Below are positions 6,887 to 10,340 of a stretch of DNA of 10,340 bases, one piece after another. A model generated the notes under the pieces. It made no database searches, was not told the DNA's origin, and saw only the letters and a list, made by a program, of their open reading frames with translations. Position 1 is the stretch's first letter. Each line of letters opens with the position of its first letter. The DNA is taken from the NCBI GenBank assembly GCA_021807065.1, contig JAKAPO010000057.1, forward strand, positions 1-10,340, in the 5' to 3' direction. Source of the DNA: a bacterium (GTDB lineage Bacteria > Vulcanimicrobiota > Vulcanimicrobiia > Vulcanimicrobiales > Vulcanimicrobiaceae). A program made the translations under genes and the position numbers.

Positions 6887-8455
6887 CTAATGCGTTGCAA
6901 CCTTCGCCACGACCCGGCCCAGCGTGGAGTGACGTCCGACCAGAGCGAGTTTGTATCCCGGGGCGCTTTGGCCGTAGCCCAGCGCATACACGGGTCGCCG
7001 CCTCATCCATGACGGCAGTTGGCCGGTGACGTTGCCGAGCCACTGCGCCAGAACGATTCGGTTCGCAAGCGAATGCTCCACGTAAGCAGCATATGCGAGC
7101 GGCGGAGCATCACTCCAGTTAGCGACGACGATCGCATTGCTCGGAGTCCCGCGTTGCACGTTGACGATGATCGCGCGGGCCCGTTCGTCATCGGCTAAAC
7201 CGAAAATCCAGCGATTCGCCACGAATAACCCGGCTGCAAGCACGGCTGGGGCGAGCGCCGGCAGCCATCGCCACCGCGGCACGCGCCGGATGAGCCAGCC
7301 CGCCGCTTCACCGCACAGCACCGATGCCACGAGAAAAGACGTAAGAAAGTACCGGTGCGGATCCGATTCCGGCGGAAAGGCGAGCCCGAATGGAATGCAG
7401 GCGGCGCCGAAGAGCAGGAGCGCGACGGTGCGCACGCGGCTGCGCATCCAGCCGGCAACCGCACCGCCGATCGCCAAGCTGACGCCGAAGGACGAGATCT
7501 CGTTATACAGTTGATTCACATACACCGGAAGGCTGCGATACGTGGCTGCCGAGAAAATCGCACGCAACGCGCCGGACGGATTGAATACCGCAGCACCGGT
7601 CAACGCGACAAACCCACGCCACGAGGCGGGGTGATCGTAATCCCAAAACGCGCCGCCGCGTAAACCGAGCAGATGGACCGGATCGAGTGAGTGCGCGTCG
7701 ACGTACGCGCTGCGAAGCGGCAGATAGAGATACCAAACTGCGCCGAACCCAGCGGCAAGCGCGGCGGCGAAAGCGAAGCGCGGCCATCGGCGAGGCTGGC
7801 TACTCCGCGCAATCGCGAGCAAGACGATACCCGGAACGAGCAAGAGTATCACCGGGTGAACTGCCAGCCCGAGGCCGAACAGCAGGGCGGCAATATACAG
7901 GTCGCGTTCCTCGCCCGTTCGGTGCCACCGTAGCGAGAAGAAGATCGTTGCCGCGATTACTGCAGCCGCAAAAGCATGTACTTCGGCACGGGTCGCCAGC
8001 ATCCACGCAATCGAGCCGAACGCGAAAATCCAAGCGCATCCCATGGCGATCCACGGCTCAAGCCCGCCGTCCTCAACGATGCGCGCGACGAACCACGCTG
8101 CAACGCTCATCGCGAGCGCGCTCATGAGACTCATGCGAAATGCGACCGATCCGAACGGCAGCGCATGCGAGAAGAGGAAGCCCGCAATCACGTACGCCGG
8201 GAAGCCGGTCGGGTGCGCAATTCCGGCGATCCACGGCACCGTATCCATCTCACCGGTGTCCCAAAACCACACATCCCGCCGCGCGCTCGCGGCATAAACG
8301 CACAGCGGCACGACGAACGCTAATACCCTCGGAGCCCACACGGCGAAGTGCACGTGGGGACGCCCTTCGACTGCGCTTCGCGCGCTCAGGACGGGCTCCG
8401 TGACGTTGACGCCGCGAAGTGGCCGAAGCAGAACGAAGCGCCGGGCGCTGCGCAC
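6887..8455 (-). CDS. DUF2723 / TMEM260-like membrane glycosyltransferase (GT117 type)
   Basis: A 522-residue polytopic membrane protein. The hallmark is the first luminal loop FWDTGEMDTVPWIAGIAHPTGFPAYV (64-89 overall): DTGE at 66-69 supplies the acidic residues, followed by GIAHPTGFP, as in DUF2723 (PF11028) proteins. RAEVHAF (156-162) is the second typical motif. The eukaryotic relative TMEM260 is a protein O-mannosyltransferase, and I recall the family as CAZy GT117; the bacterial substrate is unknown. About ten hydrophobic helices precede a soluble C-terminal domain (about 420-522). The start is ambiguous. GTG 8455 has a good ribosome site (AAAGGA) and lies 13 nt after the preceding gene, but residues 20-32 are then encoded by a palindromic repeat. 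GTG 8353 (V35) lies just after the repeat, with GAAGGG 9 nt upstream, and also gives a normal N-terminus. Confidence 0.85.
   Translation of the reverse strand: MRSARRFVLLRPLRGVNVTEPVLSARSAVEGRPHVHFAVWAPRVLAFVVPLCVYAASARRDVWFWDTGEMDTVPWIAGIAHPTGFPAYVIAGFLFSHALPFGSVAFRMSLMSALAMSVAAWFVARIVEDGGLEPWIAMGCAWIFAFGSIAWMLATRAEVHAFAAAVIAATIFFSLRWHRTGEERDLYIAALLFGLGLAVHPVILLLVPGIVLLAIARSSQPRRWPRFAFAAALAAGFGAVWYLYLPLRSAYVDAHSLDPVHLLGLRGGAFWDYDHPASWRGFVALTGAAVFNPSGALRAIFSAATYRSLPVYVNQLYNEISSFGVSLAIGGAVAGWMRSRVRTVALLLFGAACIPFGLAFPPESDPHRYFLTSFLVASVLCGEAAGWLIRRVPRWRWLPALAPAVLAAGLFVANRWIFGLADDERARAIIVNVQRGTPSNAIVVANWSDAPPLAYAAYVEHSLANRIVLAQWLGNVTGQLPSWMRRRPVYALGYGQSAPGYKLALVGRHSTLGRVVAKVATH
8362..8397. repeat. 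Dispersed REP-like palindromic repeat at the start of the DUF2723 gene
   Basis: The plus strand reads CCCTTCGACTGCGC, then TTCGCGCGCTCAGGACGGGC. I recognise this as a member of a very common class of bacterial intergenic repeats with a CTTCGACTGCGC...GCTCAGGAC core. Outer arms GCCC (8362-8365) and GGGC (8393-8396) pair, and an inner GCGC (8373-8376) pairs with GCGC (8380-8383) around TTC; the middle pairs imperfectly. No second intact copy lies in this window. If the DUF2723 protein starts at GTG 8455 the repeat is translated in frame as EPVLSARSAVEGR. If it starts at GTG 8353 the repeat is intergenic, and its GAAGGG end (8363-8368, minus strand) sits where a ribosome site should be. Confidence 0.7.
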
Positions 8456-8464
8456 GGTGCAGCG

Positions 8465-8470
8465 TCCTTT
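8465..8470 (-). promoter_or_regulatory. Ribosome binding site AAAGGA for the DUF2723 gene
   Basis: AAAGGA on the minus strand lies 9 nt before the GTG at 8455 and overlaps the TAA stop of the preceding LolA-like gene (8469-8471). This is the clearest Shine-Dalgarno match in the alaS cluster and is the main argument for the longer start of the DUF2723 protein. Confidence 0.5.
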
Positions 8471-9119
8471 AGAGAAACGTCGAGCGCGGCAGAGACGGCG
8501 GGAAACGATAGTCGCTGAAGACGATGCGTTCTCGCGCGACAGTCGTACCGATGACGGCGCTTACCGTCGCGAGCACCGGCACCCAATAACCGTCGGCCAG
8601 ACCGAACTCGATCGTGCCGGTACCACTCACGCCGGTTCCGGAGTAGCTGTGAAAGTCGATGATCCTCGGAAGATACGTGTGCCCGTCGATTGCCACGCGA
8701 TCTACGGTAAATCCACTTGCGTCCGGACGCAGTGGGATGGCCTTGTACATGTAATCGAGATGCCCGTCGTCCGGTCGCGCTCGAAGAAAGAGCAACTCGT
8801 AATCGTAAGCACGAGGTGCGAGGGCGGTAATTGCATAGGCGTCGGCCCGCCGGGTGATGCGCACGATCTTCCGTTTGAGAGACACACCGTTTTCGGCGAG
8901 AATTTCGTCTCGCACTTCGATGCCGCTGCGATAGATTTCGTGCCGTTGCTCGATGTTGGTCGGCCCTGCCTGCGAAACGTTGTAAATGAAGATCTCGGCT
9001 TTGGGCGTAGGAGCGGTTGCCAGTGCCGCAGCGTAACGATCGAGCACGACCTGCGAATCGAGTGCCGCGGGCAGCGCACCCATCAAGACAATGGCCGCAA
9101 TAGCCATAATGCCCTTCAC
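8469..9119 (-). CDS. Exported LolA/outer-membrane-lipoprotein-carrier-like protein
   Basis: A 216-residue protein with a likely signal peptide: MKG, then hydrophobic IMAIAAIVLMGALPAA, with cleavage expected near residues 19-22. No lipobox cysteine is present, so the product is probably periplasmic or secreted and soluble. The body is rich in beta-strand patterns: RKIVRITRRADAYAITAL, then FTVDRVAIDGHTYLPRIIDF, YWVPVLATVSA and finally IVFSDYRFPPSLPRSTF. That closing pattern (a strand, then a proline-rich LP-x-x-F ending) resembles the LolA/LolB-like lipoprotein carrier superfamily and related outer-membrane lipoprotein-sorting proteins, so lipid or glycan carriage is possible. I do not recognise it as a named family member. 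The GTG at 9119 overlaps the alaS TGA by 4 nt (GTGA). ATG 9107 is an alternative, with GAAGGG just upstream, but the GTG start supplies the positive charge expected in a signal peptide. Confidence 0.65.
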   Translation of the reverse strand: MKGIMAIAAIVLMGALPAALDSQVVLDRYAAALATAPTPKAEIFIYNVSQAGPTNIEQRHEIYRSGIEVRDEILAENGVSLKRKIVRITRRADAYAITALAPRAYDYELLFLRARPDDGHLDYMYKAIPLRPDASGFTVDRVAIDGHTYLPRIIDFHSYSGTGVSGTGTIEFGLADGYWVPVLATVSAVIGTTVARERIVFSDYRFPPSLPRSTFL

Positions 9120-10340
9120 GACAGCACCGCGTCGCGTATGGCGCGAACGGCGGCATCGGCTCCGCTCGGGTTGCGCCCGCCTCCCTGCGCTTGCGACGGT
9201 TGGCCTCCGCCCTTGCCTCCCACAAGCGGAGCGGCAAGTTTGACGAGATTGCCGGCGTGCACCCCAGCCTTAACGTGATCCTCGCTCGCAGAGACCAGGA
9301 GGCTCACCGTACCGTCGTCCACGCCCGCCAGCGCGATGACCCCGCTGGGCAACCGCGCGCGAATCGCCTGGCTGAGGTGACGCAGTGATTCGGGCGTTGC
9401 CTCGTGCACGACCGCACCGACGAAAGTCCGGTTGCCGTTGCGCTCCGCTGCCTGTACGTACGCCTGCGCGTCGGACGCCGCCAATCGCGCACGCAATTGT
9501 CCGAGAGCGCCTTGCAGGTCGGAGACGTCGCGTTGCAGTCTCTCGATCCGTGAGCCGAGCTCGTCCGGCGTCGTCGAGAGCGCTGTGGAGAGATCGCTCA
9601 CGAGGTCTTGCTGCCGTTGCGCGTAGGCTTCGGCTGCTGCCGAAACGCAGGACTCGATGCGCCGGATGCCGCTTCCGATCGAAAACTCGGCCGTAATGAG
9701 AAAGAGGCCGAGCTCTCCGGTCGTGTGTGAATGCGTTCCACCACAAAACTCGATCGAGGGCCCAGCCTGCACGACTCGCACGCGCTCGCCGTATTTTTCA
9801 CCGAACATCCAGATAGCGCCGGTCTTCTTCGCCTCCTCGATGGGAAGCTCGCGCGTGATCAGGTGCGAATCATCGCGTATCATCTCGTTGACACGCTGGA
9901 CGATTGCGTGTCGCTGCTGCTGGGTCAAGCTGCCCGCCGGCCAACGGAAATCGAATCGCATCCGATCGACGCCGACCCACGACCCGGCCTGGGTTACGTC
10001 TTCGCCGAGCACGTCTCTCAGCGCGCGTTGGAGCAAATGCGCCGAGGTGTGATGGCGGCGGATTTCCCGGCGCCACCAGTCGTGCACGGCAGTGCGCACG
10101 CGTTGTCCGACGGCGGCCTCCCCCGATTTCACGATGCCGTAGTGGACAACCGCATCGCCGAGATATTGCGTGTCTTCGACTTCGAAGAGCAGTTCGTCGT
10201 GCACGATCGTCCCGCGATCGCCGATCTGTCCGCCGCGCTCGGCATAGAAGGAGCTGCGATCCAGAATGATGCCGCCGCGCTCACCCGCGACGAGCTGCCC
10301 GACGGATCTCTCCTCGCGCAGCAGCCCGACGATCTCGCCC
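9116..10340 (-). CDS. alaS: Alanyl-tRNA synthetase, C-terminal half (5' end outside the window)
   Basis: The frame is open from the right edge (first full codon at 10339) to TGA at 9116-9118, giving 407 residues; a full AlaS is about 870, so the catalytic aminoacylation core lies outside. Visible first is the beta-barrel element with DRSSFYAERGGQIGDRG (27-43). The editing domain that hydrolyses Ser-tRNA and Gly-tRNA follows: zinc ligands H97 and H101 in HHTSAHLL, then C199 and H203 in EFCGGTH, with GEKYGERVRVV (180-190) between them. A coiled-coil region (about 230-270) leads to the C-Ala/DHHA1 domain, ending with GGKGGG and AQGGG, typical of the family. All zinc-binding residues are present, so editing should work. 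An internal GTG at 10204 is mid-domain and is not the start. The gene is translationally coupled to the downstream exported protein. Confidence 0.96.
   Translation of the reverse strand, partial: GEIVGLLREERSVGQLVAGERGGIILDRSSFYAERGGQIGDRGTIVHDELLFEVEDTQYLGDAVVHYGIVKSGEAAVGQRVRTAVHDWWRREIRRHHTSAHLLQRALRDVLGEDVTQAGSWVGVDRMRFDFRWPAGSLTQQQRHAIVQRVNEMIRDDSHLITRELPIEEAKKTGAIWMFGEKYGERVRVVQAGPSIEFCGGTHSHTTGELGLFLITAEFSIGSGIRRIESCVSAAAEAYAQRQQDLVSDLSTALSTTPDELGSRIERLQRDVSDLQGALGQLRARLAASDAQAYVQAAERNGNRTFVGAVVHEATPESLRHLSQAIRARLPSGVIALAGVDDGTVSLLVSASEDHVKAGVHAGNLVKLAAPLVGGKGGGQPSQAQGGGRNPSGADAAVRAIRDAVLS

Noticed and set aside
6871..6987. Longer N-terminus for the GT-C-like protein, beginning at 6987
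   Set aside because: This would overlap the upstream DUF2723 gene by about 100 bp. The extra residues are hydrophilic and atypical, and the ATG at 6870 sits directly before the first membrane helix.
9116..10204. A separate gene starting at the internal GTG at 10204
   Set aside because: The frame continues upstream to the window edge with typical AlaS motif DRSSFYAERGGQ, so the GTG is an internal valine codon of alaS.
1..10340. CRISPR array, tRNA gene, insertion sequence or phage/defence island
   Set aside because: No regularly spaced direct repeats, no tRNA-like cloverleaf, and no transposase or integrase motifs were found on either strand by eye.

Overview
The window is G+C-rich bacterial chromosomal DNA with tightly packed genes and GTG as well as ATG starts. 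No rRNA, tRNA, CRISPR array, insertion sequence or phage gene was seen. The gene set (a Ku/LigD repair operon, a compact DUF255 protein, alanyl-tRNA synthetase, a LolA-like exported protein and two large membrane glycosyltransferase-type proteins) fits a free-living, probably soil or environmental, bacterium from a poorly sampled high-GC group such as Ca. Eremiobacterota/WPS-2, Acidobacteriota or Chloroflexota. This assignment is a guess from gene content and style. The LolA-like protein leans slightly towards a diderm.

Left edge (3-443, + strand): the C-terminal end of an MFS transporter, facing a convergent repair operon. The 179-bp gap between them holds a strong hairpin (504-527), followed on the minus strand by a short U-run that could end the repair operon.

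Repair operon (4042 to 623, minus strand): a non-homologous end-joining set in the order ligD(PE-ligase), ligD(Pol), ku. LigD is split into two proteins. Its phosphoesterase and ATP-dependent ligase modules form one polypeptide, and the primase-polymerase is a second one starting at a TGATG junction. Ku starts 10 nt after the polymerase stop. All expected catalytic motifs are present, so this looks like a complete two-component NHEJ system (Ku plus LigD), with LigD itself in two pieces.

Middle (4127-5653, + strand): a DUF255/YyaL/SPATA20-like thioredoxin-fold protein, unusually short for the family. It diverges from the ligD operon across 84 bp, and its 3' end overlaps that of the next gene by 10 bp.

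Right half (10340 to 5644, minus strand): an apparent operon of alaS (C-terminal half only, running off the window), an exported LolA-like protein overlapping alaS by GTGA, a DUF2723/TMEM260-like (GT117) membrane glycosyltransferase, and a second multi-spanning GT-C-like membrane protein. The last three probably act on the cell envelope or surface glycans.

The main oddity is repeat-derived DNA inside reading frames. The N-terminal tail of the DUF2723 protein contains an almost intact dispersed palindromic repeat, and a soluble loop of the next membrane protein contains a more degraded sequence of the same general pattern. Both are in frame, resembling the Rickettsia palindromic elements that insert into genes.
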